From Candidatus Obscuribacter sp. (GTDB lineage Bacteria > Cyanobacteriota > Vampirovibrionia > Obscuribacterales > Obscuribacteraceae), in contig JADKDV010000013.1 of assembly GCA_016718315.1 (NCBI GenBank), positions 34,456 through 98,455 of the forward strand: a stretch of 64,000 nt of DNA. The letters run 5' to 3'. The notes beneath the pieces were generated by a model. It did no database searches and was not told where the DNA came from. It saw nothing but the letters and a program-made list of their open reading frames with translations. Below are positions 1 through 10,815 of this stretch, one piece after another. The stretch's first letter is position 1; the number at the start of each line of letters is the position of its first letter. A program made the position numbers and the translations under genes.

Positions 1-35
1 TCTGGGTCGATAATTCAAACTATAAGGTGTATCAA

Positions 36-1559
36 ATGGCCAAAGCCAAAAGCCGCTTTCTCTGTCAAAACTGCGGCTTTCAGTCTTCCCGATATCTGGG
101 CCGGTGCAGTGATTGCGGTGCCTGGAATACTCTGGTTGAAGAAATAATTGCTGACGACGAAGGCAAAAAAGGATTTGCGCAGAGACTGGCCTCTGTCAAT
201 CAGGAGTCATTACTCAGCGCTGTGGGCAGTGGCTGTGCGCCAATTACAGAGATTGATACTGATGAGAGCGAGCGTCTCTCCACCTTAATGACTGGACTTG
301 ATGAGGTCCTGGGTGGAGGCATTGTGCCAGGTGCCGTGCTGCTTTTGGCTGGAGATCCTGGTATCGGTAAGTCCACACTCTTGATGCAAGTCGCCAAAAA
401 TCTCGCCGTCAAACACAAAGTACTCTACATTACCGGCGAAGAATCAGCCGCCCAGGTCAAGCTTAGAGCTACAAGACTGGGTGTTAATAGCCAAAATGTA
501 CTGGTGGCAGCAGAGCAAAATGTGGTGGCTGCCTACGAACTGATGAGCAAGACCGATGCTGTGGTTTGTGTCGTTGATAGTATTCAGTCTGTTTATCATC
601 CTGAGATATCCTCAGCAGCAGGCTCAGTGTCGCAGGTGAGAGAGGGCACTCAGCTCCTCATCCATGCTGCCAAGGCGCGCAATATCGCTACTATCCTGGT
701 GGGTCACGTGACCAAAGAGGGGACAATAGCTGGACCTCGCGTGCTTGAGCATATGGTCGATGTGGTCCTGCAGTTTGAGGGTGACAACGCCCGTCAATTG
801 AGACTTTTGCGTGCTGTCAAAAACCGCTTTGGCTCCACATCGGAGCTGGCCATTTTTGCCATGCTCGAAGAAGGTCTAAAAGAAGTCGACAATCCCAGTG
901 CTTTGTTTTTGGGCGATAGATTGAGTAAAGTCGGGCTCAAGCAAGCTCCTAGTGGTACTGCTGTTATAGCTGGCGGTGAGGGCAATCGCAGTCTCTTGTT
1001 AGAGGTGCAGGCCCTCACAGTGGCCACGCCCAATCCCAGTCCCAGGCGGGTTGTAAACGGCTGGGACTATAACCGTCTATTGCAACTTTTGGCAGTTTTG
1101 GAGAAGCGCGCCAGCCTCTCACTTTGTCGCCTTGATGTTTATGTCAACATAGTCGGTGGCATGGATTTTAGCGATCCAGCTGGTGACCTTGGTATTGCCC
1201 TGGCTGTAGCTACATCGTTTTTGGACCGCTCCATCGATCCAGGTCTGGTGGCAGTTGGCGAGGTTGGTCTGACTGGTGAGATAAGGGCCGTTTTAAACCT
1301 CGGTCAGAGGCTCAAAGAAGCTCATCGTCTGGGCTTTACCAAAGCATTGGTGCCCAAGGTCAATTTGCCACTTAAAGGCGCTCCCAAAGGCTTTGAGATT
1401 ATCGGTGTGGAGAGTCTCAGTGAGGCACTTAATTACGCCATCCCAGATATTTCTAAAAAAGATAAAGGCAATAAAATGCCAGCTAAAGCCCAGGTTTTAG
1501 ACGATACAGCGGATGATGCTGAGCTTTTGATCAGTGGCAATATAGGACGGCTTGGCTAG
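36..1559 (+). CDS. radA: DNA repair protein RadA (Sms)
   Basis: RadA is a RecA-like, DnaB-type helicase/ATPase that processes branched recombination intermediates in the cytoplasm. The order of domains is typical: an N-terminal C4 zinc finger (CQNCGF...CSDCG, residues about 9-27), a Walker A GDPGIGKST near residue 106, the RadA-specific KNRFG motif near residue 263, and a C-terminal Lon-protease-like domain (VGGMDFSDPAGDLG, GEVGLTGEIRAV). The length of about 507 aa is slightly above the usual 450-460. ATG 36 is preferred over the upstream in-frame GTG at 27 because AAGG lies 8 bp before it and the product then begins MAKAKSRFLCQNCG, as RadA proteins do. uvrC starts 10 bp downstream, so the two repair genes are probably cotranscribed. 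Identification is firm. Confidence 0.96.
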   Translation: MAKAKSRFLCQNCGFQSSRYLGRCSDCGAWNTLVEEIIADDEGKKGFAQRLASVNQESLLSAVGSGCAPITEIDTDESERLSTLMTGLDEVLGGGIVPGAVLLLAGDPGIGKSTLLMQVAKNLAVKHKVLYITGEESAAQVKLRATRLGVNSQNVLVAAEQNVVAAYELMSKTDAVVCVVDSIQSVYHPEISSAAGSVSQVREGTQLLIHAAKARNIATILVGHVTKEGTIAGPRVLEHMVDVVLQFEGDNARQLRLLRAVKNRFGSTSELAIFAMLEEGLKEVDNPSALFLGDRLSKVGLKQAPSGTAVIAGGEGNRSLLLEVQALTVATPNPSPRRVVNGWDYNRLLQLLAVLEKRASLSLCRLDVYVNIVGGMDFSDPAGDLGIALAVATSFLDRSIDPGLVAVGEVGLTGEIRAVLNLGQRLKEAHRLGFTKALVPKVNLPLKGAPKGFEIIGVESLSEALNYAIPDISKKDKGNKMPAKAQVLDDTADDAELLISGNIGRLG

Positions 1560-1568
1560 TATATAAGT

Positions 1569-3945
<2,377 letters not shown>

Positions 3946-4010
3946 GTGGTTGTTTGGGTATTTTGCGCCTGTACAGAGCCGGCGACGAGATTTTTGTGGA
4001 CGAGTAGATC

Positions 4011-4790
4011 TTATTTAGAGCTTTGCAAAGTCTCCAGTTGTTTGGCTATATTTTCGTCGGCTTTGTAGCTGGCTATATCGCCCAATAGTTTGTGGGCAAT
4101 TGCTCTGTGATAGTAGGCTTCGGCATACTTATCGTTGAGATCTATTGAAGTATTAAAGTCATTGAGCGCTTCGTTAAGGCGCTTCTGGGCTAGATTGATT
4201 GTGCCGCGGGTATCGTAGGCTTCTTCCATTTTGGGTGCCAGCGATAGCGCTTTGTTGACGTCGCTCAAAGCCCCACTCAACTCTCCCTGCTGGGCTCTGA
4301 GCCAGGCGCGGTTATTGTAGGCTGGCGCATACTCTGAGTCAAAGTCGACAGCCTCATCGAGGTCTCTCAGTGCGTTGTTTTGGTTGCCGAGGATAGCCAG
4401 GAAGGTCCCGCGGCGATTGAGCAGGCTAGCGAGCTGTCTTGAGCGGATGGCGTTAAGGCTCATTTCCAGTGATTCACGTTTGTCTTTGGGCAGGCTCATC
4501 ATGTCCAGCCCTGGTATGTGCAGGCTGCGCTCCCGACAATTACCAATCTTTTCAGTAAGATAGACCACCTCTGTGCGGGCTTTGAGTTTTTCATCACCGC
4601 TGGTACGTACTTTAAATAGGTCGCTTTCTGAGATCAGTGCATCATCGCCGGGGTCGTCAGTGGCGACGCCATCATTGAGAGTAAAGCCCGGCAGTACAGG
4701 TGGGCGCTGTGCCGTTGCTTGCGAGCTATAAATGAGCGTCGCTAGTATTGAGAGCGCCAGGCTCTGACTTGTATATTTGAATGCTGACAT
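4011..4790 (-). CDS. Exported TPR-repeat protein
   Basis: The protein starts at ATG 4790 (MSAFKYTSQ), chosen because GGAG lies 7 bp upstream; an in-frame start 36 bp earlier lacks this. Residues 1 to about 28 form a signal peptide ending near SSQATAQ, so the product is probably periplasmic or surface-located. The C-terminal half holds at least three tetratricopeptide repeats (AYNNRAWLRAQQGE, AYDTRGTINLAQKR, AYYHRAIAHKLLGD), which usually bind protein partners. No catalytic motif is visible, and the function is unknown beyond scaffolding. It faces uvrC tail to tail across the corrupted stretch, and it is separated from rarA by about 680 bp. Confidence 0.85.
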   Translation of the reverse strand: MSAFKYTSQSLALSILATLIYSSQATAQRPPVLPGFTLNDGVATDDPGDDALISESDLFKVRTSGDEKLKARTEVVYLTEKIGNCRERSLHIPGLDMMSLPKDKRESLEMSLNAIRSRQLASLLNRRGTFLAILGNQNNALRDLDEAVDFDSEYAPAYNNRAWLRAQQGELSGALSDVNKALSLAPKMEEAYDTRGTINLAQKRLNEALNDFNTSIDLNDKYAEAYYHRAIAHKLLGDIASYKADENIAKQLETLQSSK

Positions 4791-5312
4791 TTTTTGCTCC
4801 CTGACCATGAATGGCAATAACGCCACCTGGCCGACTTTTAGGACGAAAAAACTAAACTCTCTATTTTTAATATAGCGCTACTTTGAATGTTTTTACATTT
4901 TGTGTATCGCAGCAAACAGAAATTCGCTCAGTTTGCCCTTTTCGGACTGAGGCAGCTGTGGAATGATGTTAATACGAAGCACTTGATAAGGAGGCTTGAT
5001 GGAACACCGAGCACGTCCGCCAACACAAGATAGCTGAGGCTTTCCTCACCTGAAGTATTGATATTTGCTGGTTTCTGGCTGCATTGGCTAATTTACAGAT
5101 AATGGGTTAATCGAGACACAGGCTCATTGGATATGGCTATTTTGTCTCCGCATAAATAAAAGTTTTACTTGGTCGCACATCAGTGGTGAGGGCTTTATAC
5201 AACCGGAGGGGTTGTTAGAGCCCTCATTCATTTTGTGCATTTTGTGATGGTGGTTTTGCAAGTCAATTTGCCTTAGTGTAAGATCCTTGTGCCAGGTCCA
5301 CCGAGAGCAGTT
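4791..5312. other. Intergenic region with leader-like ORF and hairpin
   Basis: No ordinary gene is seen here. Two things stand out on the plus strand: AAGGAGG at 4988-4994 followed by a 12-codon ORF at 4999-5037 (MEHRARPPTQDS), and a strong two-part hairpin at 5188-5225. The first part of the gap should also carry the promoter of the minus-strand TPR gene, where A/T-rich sequence lies at about 4860-4875. Confidence 0.4.
5188..5225 (+). terminator. Two-tier hairpin followed by T-rich sequence
   Basis: The outer stem GAGGGCT/AGCCCTC (5188-5194 with 5219-5225) encloses an inner stem ACAACC/GGTTGT (5199-5204 with 5210-5215) and a 5-nt loop. T-rich sequence (ATTCATTTTGTGCATTTTG) follows on the plus strand. 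It has the form of an intrinsic terminator or a structured small RNA, but no plus-strand protein gene ends just upstream. Confidence 0.4.
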
Positions 5313-5432
5313 ATGTCTAAGTTTTTTCAAAAGAATGGTAAATACATCATCGTCTGGAGCATGATCCTGATATTTCTCGGGACACTCGTGCCCACTGCCT
5401 GGCTGATGTTTGCGGGCAGCTCAGGCCAATAA
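5313..5432 (+). CDS. Small single-span membrane protein (39 aa)
   Basis: The 39-aa frame starts MSKFFQKNGKY, has one hydrophobic segment of about 20 residues (IIVWSMILIFLGTLVPTAWL), and ends MFAGSSGQ. A charged N-terminus followed by a single membrane span is typical of bacterial small membrane proteins. It lies 36 bp upstream of rarA on the same strand and could share its transcript. The ribosome-binding site is weak (GAGAG about 6 bp upstream). No family is recognised; a chance ORF is possible. Confidence 0.4.
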   Translation: MSKFFQKNGKYIIVWSMILIFLGTLVPTAWLMFAGSSGQ

Positions 5433-5468
5433 AGACAGGCCAATTACGGGCATTTTGGTTACCACTCA

Positions 5469-6749
5469 ATGAAAAGTCAGTACAATCAGCCGCCTCTGGC
5501 GGAGCGTATGCGTCCTACTACGCTTGCCGAGTACGCCGGTCAAAGTAAGCTTTTGGCTGAAGGCGGAGTGTTGCAGACAATGCTCTTGCAAGGTAACTTG
5601 AGCTCTTTTATCCTCTGGGGACCGCCTGGAGTAGGTAAGACCACTCTGGCGCGCATTATTGCCTCACAGACTCAAAGTAAGTGGATTTCTTTTTCGGCAG
5701 TGACCTCTGGCATCAAAGAAATCAAAACTGTGATGGCTGAAGCCGAAGCCTTTATGAATATCGAAGGTCGGCGCACAATAATGTTTGTCGACGAAATCCA
5801 CCGTTTTAACAAGGCGCAGCAAGATGCTTTTTTGCCCTATGTCGAAAACGGCACAATTATCCTGGTGGGTGCTACCACCGAAAATCCGTCGTTTGAGATA
5901 AACGGTGCGCTTTTGTCCCGTGTCAAAGTTTTTGTCATGGACGAGCTTAATCTCGATGATCTCAAAGGTATTATGCGTGCTGCTCTGCTCGATAAAGAGC
6001 GGGGACTGGGCGAGCTTGGCCTCACTGCCAGCGATGATGTGCTCAAGCTTATTGCTGCATATGCCTCTGGAGATGCACGCACAGCTCTAAATTCAATTGA
6101 GCTTGCTGCCAAAATAGCGCACAAAAAAGGGCACAGCGAAATCTCTGAAGACGAGGTCAGGTCTTCTGTACAGCAAGCCATCCTCAAATACGACAAAGAC
6201 GGCGAAAACCACTTTAATCTGATCTCGGCTCTGCATAAGTCTATCCGTAACTCTGATGTCAATGCCAGTCTCTACTGGCTGGCTCGCATGCTGGAAGCTG
6301 GAGAGGCACCGCTTTTTGTGGCCCGCAGGCTGGTGCGCTTTGCCTCCGAAGACATTGGTTTGGCTGCACCGCAGGCCCTTACCCAGGCTGTAGCTGCGAT
6401 GCATGCAGTGGAGTTTATTGGCATGCCAGAAGGTAAACTGGCTCTGGCTCAGGCTGTAGTCTATATGGCGGTGGCACCCAAGTCTAATGCGATATATACT
6501 GCCTACAAAGCAGCCGCTCAGGATGCACTAAATACGGTGGCGCACTCTGTACCCATGCACTTGCGCAATGCGCCCACTAAGCTCATGGAAGAGATTGGTT
6601 ATAGCAAGGGCTATAAGTATGCTCATGACTATGAAGCAGGCGTCGTCACAGATATGAAGTGTCTGCCGCGGGAGCTGGAAGGGCGAAAATACTATCAGCC
6701 AACTAAGCGTGGCTTTGAAGGCAAGATTGCCAAAGCCATGGACCTTTAG
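5469..6749 (+). CDS. rarA: Replication-associated recombination protein A (RarA/MgsA)
   Basis: RarA is a cytoplasmic AAA+ ATPase related to clamp loaders and to eukaryotic WRNIP1/Mgs1. It acts at stalled replication forks. The sequence shows the characteristic N-terminus (PLAERMRPTTLAEYAGQ), Walker A GPPGVGKTT near residue 51, Walker B MFVDEIHRFNKAQQD near 105, the sensor motif GATTENPSFE near 135, and the conserved C-terminal tetramerisation region (LPRELEGRKYYQPTKRGFE). The length of 426 aa matches the family. No strong Shine-Dalgarno precedes ATG 5469. Identification is firm. Confidence 0.95.
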   Translation: MKSQYNQPPLAERMRPTTLAEYAGQSKLLAEGGVLQTMLLQGNLSSFILWGPPGVGKTTLARIIASQTQSKWISFSAVTSGIKEIKTVMAEAEAFMNIEGRRTIMFVDEIHRFNKAQQDAFLPYVENGTIILVGATTENPSFEINGALLSRVKVFVMDELNLDDLKGIMRAALLDKERGLGELGLTASDDVLKLIAAYASGDARTALNSIELAAKIAHKKGHSEISEDEVRSSVQQAILKYDKDGENHFNLISALHKSIRNSDVNASLYWLARMLEAGEAPLFVARRLVRFASEDIGLAAPQALTQAVAAMHAVEFIGMPEGKLALAQAVVYMAVAPKSNAIYTAYKAAAQDALNTVAHSVPMHLRNAPTKLMEEIGYSKGYKYAHDYEAGVVTDMKCLPRELEGRKYYQPTKRGFEGKIAKAMDL

Positions 6750-6853
6750 TCCTTAAGTCCTTAAGTCAAGCCTCAAACTTTCACGTGATATACACGCATG
6801 CTGTCTTATGTTGATTGTGCTTGTTTTTGCGCAAATTGACAATGGAGATAGCA

Positions 6854-8290
6854 ATGGCACAGTTGGAAGCGGTCAGCGACGGTTCAAATGTTGCGGCAGG
6901 GCAAGTGGGGAAGGTTAACGATACGGATACAGCTAATAGATTGCTCGACTACGCCATCAGAGTCAGACCCCCAGTGTCTGACAAAAGGCTCACACCCACA
7001 AGTGATCGAGATTTTGATACAAGACTATTGTTTGATCCTCTTGGTACACCAGATACTTTTAGTCTAAAGCTAAGTAGAGAAAAAGAGCTATTTATGTCAC
7101 TGCCCTCTCGTTCGGTTGAGGCAATGCAAGAGCGGATTGCAAATCACAAGACTGAGCTTGCTGTCGAAGCGGGGATTGGAGTGGCAGTGGGCATTGGTCT
7201 GGCCGCCGTTACCAAAAATCCAGCTATAGTGGGCAAGACTCTTGCTCCATACGCGCGCCAATCAGTGGGTTATTTAGGTCGCGCCATGGTGGCAGTTGCG
7301 TCAGTGGATTGGAGTCTGCGTCTGGGTGTACCGGCTGTGAATACCTGGATTGGTCGCGGCACAGTTGAAGAGAATAAGAAAAAGCTGGGACAGAATGTGG
7401 GTAACGGTGTCCTCGACTACGGAGCTGGTCTGGCGGGAGGTTTAGCTGGTGTGGGTATTGGCTCAAAGCTCACTACTCCCTGGGTAAATCGCCCTCCAGC
7501 TTTTGACCCGAGACCATCTCTCAGTGTCAAAGCCAGTGCCAGTGAGATCAAAACACCTGAAGCCTTTCGTACTGTCAAAGAAAATAAAGTCAACGATGAT
7601 GTTGTATCGCTCTATGAGAAGTCTTTTCCCAAGGAAGAACGGCAGCCAGTAGAAGAAATCCGTGCACTAGTAGAGTCTGGTGTGATTCAGGTCCACACAA
7701 CGCGCACCGCCAGTGGTGAGCTGAAGAGTTTTTCGTTTACCTCTATGCACAAAGAGTCGGCTAAACCCTTTGCTAATCTGGATTTTATTGCCACAGCTGA
7801 GGCTGAGCGCTCAACTGGCATAGGTAGCTTGCACGCCCGTAGATTGTCCAAAATGGTTAAGGAAGATAATCCCGATTTAGTCGCTCTCACTCTTGAAATG
7901 GAACACCCGGCTGAGTCCGGTCTTGAGCTGGCGGACAAATTAACTAGAGCTCGGCGAGCCATGTTTTACGATCGCCTGGATGCTCCTGATACAAAGGTCA
8001 AGTACAACATTCTCGATTTTGAAGACCCTGCTTACAGAGGACCTGCCCAGTGGCGTGCCTGGATATATAAGCCACAGGAGTTTAATTCGGTAGAGACAGC
8101 ACGAGGCATGTACACAAACGAAGGCGGTTATGGCTTGTCTGTGCGCAGTAAACCTGTAAGAGAATTTGAGAGAGTCAACAACTACTATGAGCCCTCTCAG
8201 TCATTACTGTCACTTGGGCTTAGTAGCACGGCTGCTCAAAATGGTTCCCAGGGATGGCGCTTTTTGCAAGGCGATAGTCAGAAGAAGTAG
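6854..8290 (+). CDS. Uncharacterised protein with GNAT-like C-terminal domain
   Basis: ATG 6854 is preferred because GGAG lies 6 bp upstream; earlier in-frame starts lack this. The N-terminal third is polar, then a Gly/Ala-rich hydrophobic stretch (AGIGVAVGIGLAAV, about residues 107-120) and a second one near 190-205 suggest membrane association. The C-terminal region resembles an N-acetyltransferase fold: a strand pair ending in LDFIATAEAERSTGIGSLHA (possible acetyl-CoA loop) and RRAMFYDRLDA, similar to the FYxRLGA motif of GNAT enzymes. The substrate is unknown. The gene is followed by a long hairpin shared with the convergent coiled-coil gene. The GNAT assignment is an inference from motif spacing. 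Confidence 0.65.
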   Translation: MAQLEAVSDGSNVAAGQVGKVNDTDTANRLLDYAIRVRPPVSDKRLTPTSDRDFDTRLLFDPLGTPDTFSLKLSREKELFMSLPSRSVEAMQERIANHKTELAVEAGIGVAVGIGLAAVTKNPAIVGKTLAPYARQSVGYLGRAMVAVASVDWSLRLGVPAVNTWIGRGTVEENKKKLGQNVGNGVLDYGAGLAGGLAGVGIGSKLTTPWVNRPPAFDPRPSLSVKASASEIKTPEAFRTVKENKVNDDVVSLYEKSFPKEERQPVEEIRALVESGVIQVHTTRTASGELKSFSFTSMHKESAKPFANLDFIATAEAERSTGIGSLHARRLSKMVKEDNPDLVALTLEMEHPAESGLELADKLTRARRAMFYDRLDAPDTKVKYNILDFEDPAYRGPAQWRAWIYKPQEFNSVETARGMYTNEGGYGLSVRSKPVREFERVNNYYEPSQSLLSLGLSSTAAQNGSQGWRFLQGDSQKK

Positions 8291-8331
8291 CTATTGTGCA
8301 AGACTGCTGGACTTTTGGGCAGTTAAAAGCG

Positions 8332-8383
8332 GGATTAACAAAAGAGTCGACTTGTATAAACAAGCCGACCCTTTTGTTAATCC
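8332..8383 (-). terminator. Long terminator hairpin between convergent genes
   Basis: Arms 8332-8354 and 8361-8383 pair over 23 positions around the loop TATAAA. Thirteen outer pairs are perfect, and there are two A/C mismatches on the plus strand. In a minus-strand transcript these become U-G wobbles, so the stem is continuous in that direction, and a CTTTT tract follows. This fits a terminator for the minus-strand gene that stops at 8400. Confidence 0.6.
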
Positions 8384-8399
8384 GGATGGTTAGTTCGGT

Positions 8400-9014
8400 T
8401 TATCGCTTTTGTGGGAGGAAGAAATGCCACCACTTGCGGTTTTGCAAGACGGCTACTTCTTCTCTTGTTTGTCTTAGTATGGACGACAATCTTGTGTTTT
8501 CGTCTTCGACAGTAACAAGGATGTCTTCCAGATAGTCTCTTTCTACTTTGATTTTAGCCAGAGCGTCCATCAAGTAGCGTCTTTCTTTGACAGCTGCTTC
8601 TTTTTCGTATTCAGCTGACTTGAGAGCTTTGACCTGGGCTTCTAATACTGGGATTTGTTGCAAGGTCCAGTACTGAGTTACCATGATTTGTTTGACAGAA
8701 GCTACTTCTTCTGTCATTTCTTGCAATCTGGTTAAAAGAGCAATTACTCTTCTTTGCAGGTAAGCTACTTCGTCCTGGCTCTTGGCCATGACTTTTTGCT
8801 CTTTATACTGCTGTACGACGTCCAGTATCTGGCGGCGGACTCTGGATTCGCGAGCTTGTTTGACGCGTTTGTCTTCGCCTTCTGATACCGTTTCTGATGC
8901 CCACTTAAAGACATGATCGAGTCCGTCTAGATTGACGGCATCGGTATGCTCTCCGGCTGTTTGGCTGGAGAAGAAATCCAGGTTATCTGAATTGTTAGCT
9001 GCTTGAGTGCTCAC
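8400..9014 (-). CDS. Coiled-coil protein, function unknown
   Basis: This 204-aa protein has an acidic, disordered N-terminus (about residues 1-45) and then an almost continuous heptad-rich helix (about 50-195; for example VAYLQRRVIALLTRLQEMTE), ending in a basic, aromatic tail (NRKWWHFFLPQKR). There is no signal peptide or membrane span, so it is probably cytoplasmic and self-associating. The start is a GTG at 9014 preceded by a purine-rich AAAGGGG tract. No family is recognised. It is monocistronic, with a long gap upstream and the shared hairpin downstream. Confidence 0.75.
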   Translation of the reverse strand: MSTQAANNSDNLDFFSSQTAGEHTDAVNLDGLDHVFKWASETVSEGEDKRVKQARESRVRRQILDVVQQYKEQKVMAKSQDEVAYLQRRVIALLTRLQEMTEEVASVKQIMVTQYWTLQQIPVLEAQVKALKSAEYEKEAAVKERRYLMDALAKIKVERDYLEDILVTVEDENTRLSSILRQTREEVAVLQNRKWWHFFLPQKR

Positions 9015-9516
9015 AGGCGCCCCCCTTTAGACCTCCTAATAATACCGACAAAGATCCGATTTGTAAAAGAAATTTTGCCATTGCCAATGGTGCATATCAA
9101 ATGGACCTATTTGCAAGCACTGCAAGTGGTGCATTGGCGCATATTTGACCGCGATACTGCCTGTGGTGACATCAGTTTACTAAGTAATTTATAGGACGCT
9201 AAATGGTCACTCCAGCGGGACTCTTGTAGTTTTATCTGCCTCTTGAGTACCGCTTTTTTAGTTTACAGATCATTTGTCTGTGTTTTTTTGTGATACCACT
9301 TTGGCAGTTTAAGCATTTTTGATCTGGTATCACTATCGCACCATTTTTTAGTGTGATGCTTTTGTTTGCCTCTTAGATCTCTTGTGGAGATCTGTTGTGG
9401 TCTTATAGGTGGTGTGTTGGAGATCTGCTGGGTCGATTGACTGCCGATTTGCAACCGACTGACTCCCGGCCGACTGCCGACTGACTGCCAATTAAGTTTG
9501 CCATTCAATATAGCCA

Positions 9517-9600
9517 TTCTGGATAGCCAACTTAGATGGCCAATTTAGATAGCCAATCTAAGTAGCTGATCTTGATAGCTAATCTAAATAGCTGATCTGG
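9517..9600. repeat. Short degenerate direct repeats (GATAGCYAATYTA-like)
   Basis: About six imperfect units of 12-15 bp follow one another, for example GATAGCCAACTTA, GATGGCCAATTTA, GATAGCCAATCTAA and GATAGCTAATCTAA. They lie in non-coding DNA. A repeated protein-binding site or simple-sequence expansion are both possible. Confidence 0.5.
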
Positions 9601-9823
9601 CGCCTTAATTGCTTTTGTAAGCACCGGACCATCTATATAGATGCACCGGATGGTAAGTGTTGGTATTGGATGCTGTGCTGGCCTTGTCGCTGGTCTTGGA
9701 GCTTGCCTTTGTACTTACCTTTGAACTTATCTTTGGCTTTATCAATGATGGTCTCTACTGTCGAGGTGGTAGAGCTGGGTCTCTGAGATTTTGACGACTA
9801 CCTTTATATATGAGCTTTTTAAA

Positions 9824-9861
9824 CTGACTCATTTACTTGCCCTGGGTAAATGAGAGTCCAG
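9824..9861 (+). promoter_or_regulatory. Stable hairpin in the leader of the exported-protein genes
   Basis: CTCATTTAC (9828-9836) pairs perfectly with GTAAATGAG (9846-9854) around the loop TTGCCCTGG. The stem can extend through GACT/AGTC with a 2-nt bulge. It lies about 160 bp before the start at 10021 and has no T tract after it. It could be a 5' leader structure; no known riboswitch class was recognised. Confidence 0.35.
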
Positions 9862-10020
9862 CCTGCTTGGTTTGTGCCGTTTTGACTGCAAAAAGAAATT
9901 GCTAATTAGTGGGAGAAACCGGGGGGTACTACGTAGCTACACCCAAGACATTGGCTTGGCAAATGACTAATGTATGCATACGCCGGACTAGATAGAAGTC
10001 GGCGTAAGCGGAGTAAACCA

Positions 10021-10782
10021 GTGAAAAGAGTCCTCGTTACCTCAAAAACACAGCTACCAGCAATCAAATTGCTCGCTGCGTCTTTTGTTGTGCTGGGAGC
10101 GCTTAATGCCAGTGCCGTATTTGCCTATGGTGAGGGCGATATGATCACGACATTGCGTACACCTCTTATATATGGTGCTCCTAACGATGATCCTGGCTAT
10201 GTACCTATGGAAGGTGCGCCACCTCCGATTGGTTCCGGTGATTGCCCGGTGCCAGTCACTCCAGGTATGTGGGGACCTCCAACAGAGCCAGCCAGTCATA
10301 TTCCCGGACTGCCTCTTGTAGATGGTGCCTACAAACATCAAATAGATCCTTATATCCAGGGTTATTTGACACCGCCACCCTCAACCGAGGGCTACAACAT
10401 GGGCAGTATCAATGGTTCAAATGGTGGTTATGGCTTGCCAGCCCCAGTGTGCGAAGTAAACATCAATCCCCAGGGTGGTATCAGTGGTACTGCACCAACA
10501 CAGAGATGGGGCGGACAGACTTCCAGAGATTTAGGACGTAACTCAAATACATCCAACGGTAATTCCAGTTTCACTTTTGACTTCGGTCAAAAACTCTCTC
10601 AAAAACCTGACCTCAAAATGACCCCTCAATCTTCACAAGATGGTCCTCGATTGACCACTACCGGTATGGACGGCACTCGTTGCCCCAATCTGCCATCAGC
10701 CCAGCAAACAGCTCTAAGGTATGGCAATCGCATCAAACGTTTAGACGGACAGTCCGCTCAGCTAACAATTGCACCCTACTAA
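10021..10782 (+). CDS. Exported Pro/Gly-rich protein (paralogue 1)
   Basis: The start chosen is GTG 10021, 7 bp after GGAG; the longer frame from 9970 would put a charged extension before the signal peptide. Residues 1 to about 37 form a signal peptide ending ASAVFA. The mature protein is rich in Pro, Gly, Asn and Gln. It shares with the next gene the block TLRTPLIxGxP...EGAPPxIGxG...VTPGMxGPPT and a second block EVNIxPxGGxxGT...RxGGQ. The two genes are therefore tandem paralogues. No enzyme motif is present. The context suggests an envelope or surface component linked to the T4SS downstream, which is an inference. Confidence 0.7.
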   Translation: MKRVLVTSKTQLPAIKLLAASFVVLGALNASAVFAYGEGDMITTLRTPLIYGAPNDDPGYVPMEGAPPPIGSGDCPVPVTPGMWGPPTEPASHIPGLPLVDGAYKHQIDPYIQGYLTPPPSTEGYNMGSINGSNGGYGLPAPVCEVNINPQGGISGTAPTQRWGGQTSRDLGRNSNTSNGNSSFTFDFGQKLSQKPDLKMTPQSSQDGPRLTTTGMDGTRCPNLPSAQQTALRYGNRIKRLDGQSAQLTIAPY

Positions 10783-10815
10783 ATCATTTTAGTTATAGCT
10801 CCCAGGAGATTCCAG

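Larger units (their letters stand above)
9015..10020. other. 1-kb intergenic region upstream of the T4SS locus
   Basis: No convincing gene is present. Features seen: several AGATCT palindromes (about 9375-9430), a block of short degenerate direct repeats (9517-9600), and a stable hairpin (9824-9861) near the downstream gene. The remaining ORFs are short and biased. The promoter of the exported-protein genes should lie in the last 200 bp, but no clear -35/-10 pair was found. Confidence 0.5.

Noticed and set aside
4880..5230. Known ncRNA such as 6S, SRP RNA or tmRNA
   Set aside because: The hallmark conserved sequences (for example GGAAGGAAGCAGCC of SRP RNA) were not found, so only an unnamed hairpin is reported.
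5837..6404. Minus-strand ORFs within rarA
   Set aside because: They are shadows of a strongly conserved sense gene and show no motif of their own.
9015..9969. Possible small genes in the 1-kb gap
   Set aside because: Frames are short, biased and interrupted by simple repeats; only the hairpin and repeat structure can be supported.
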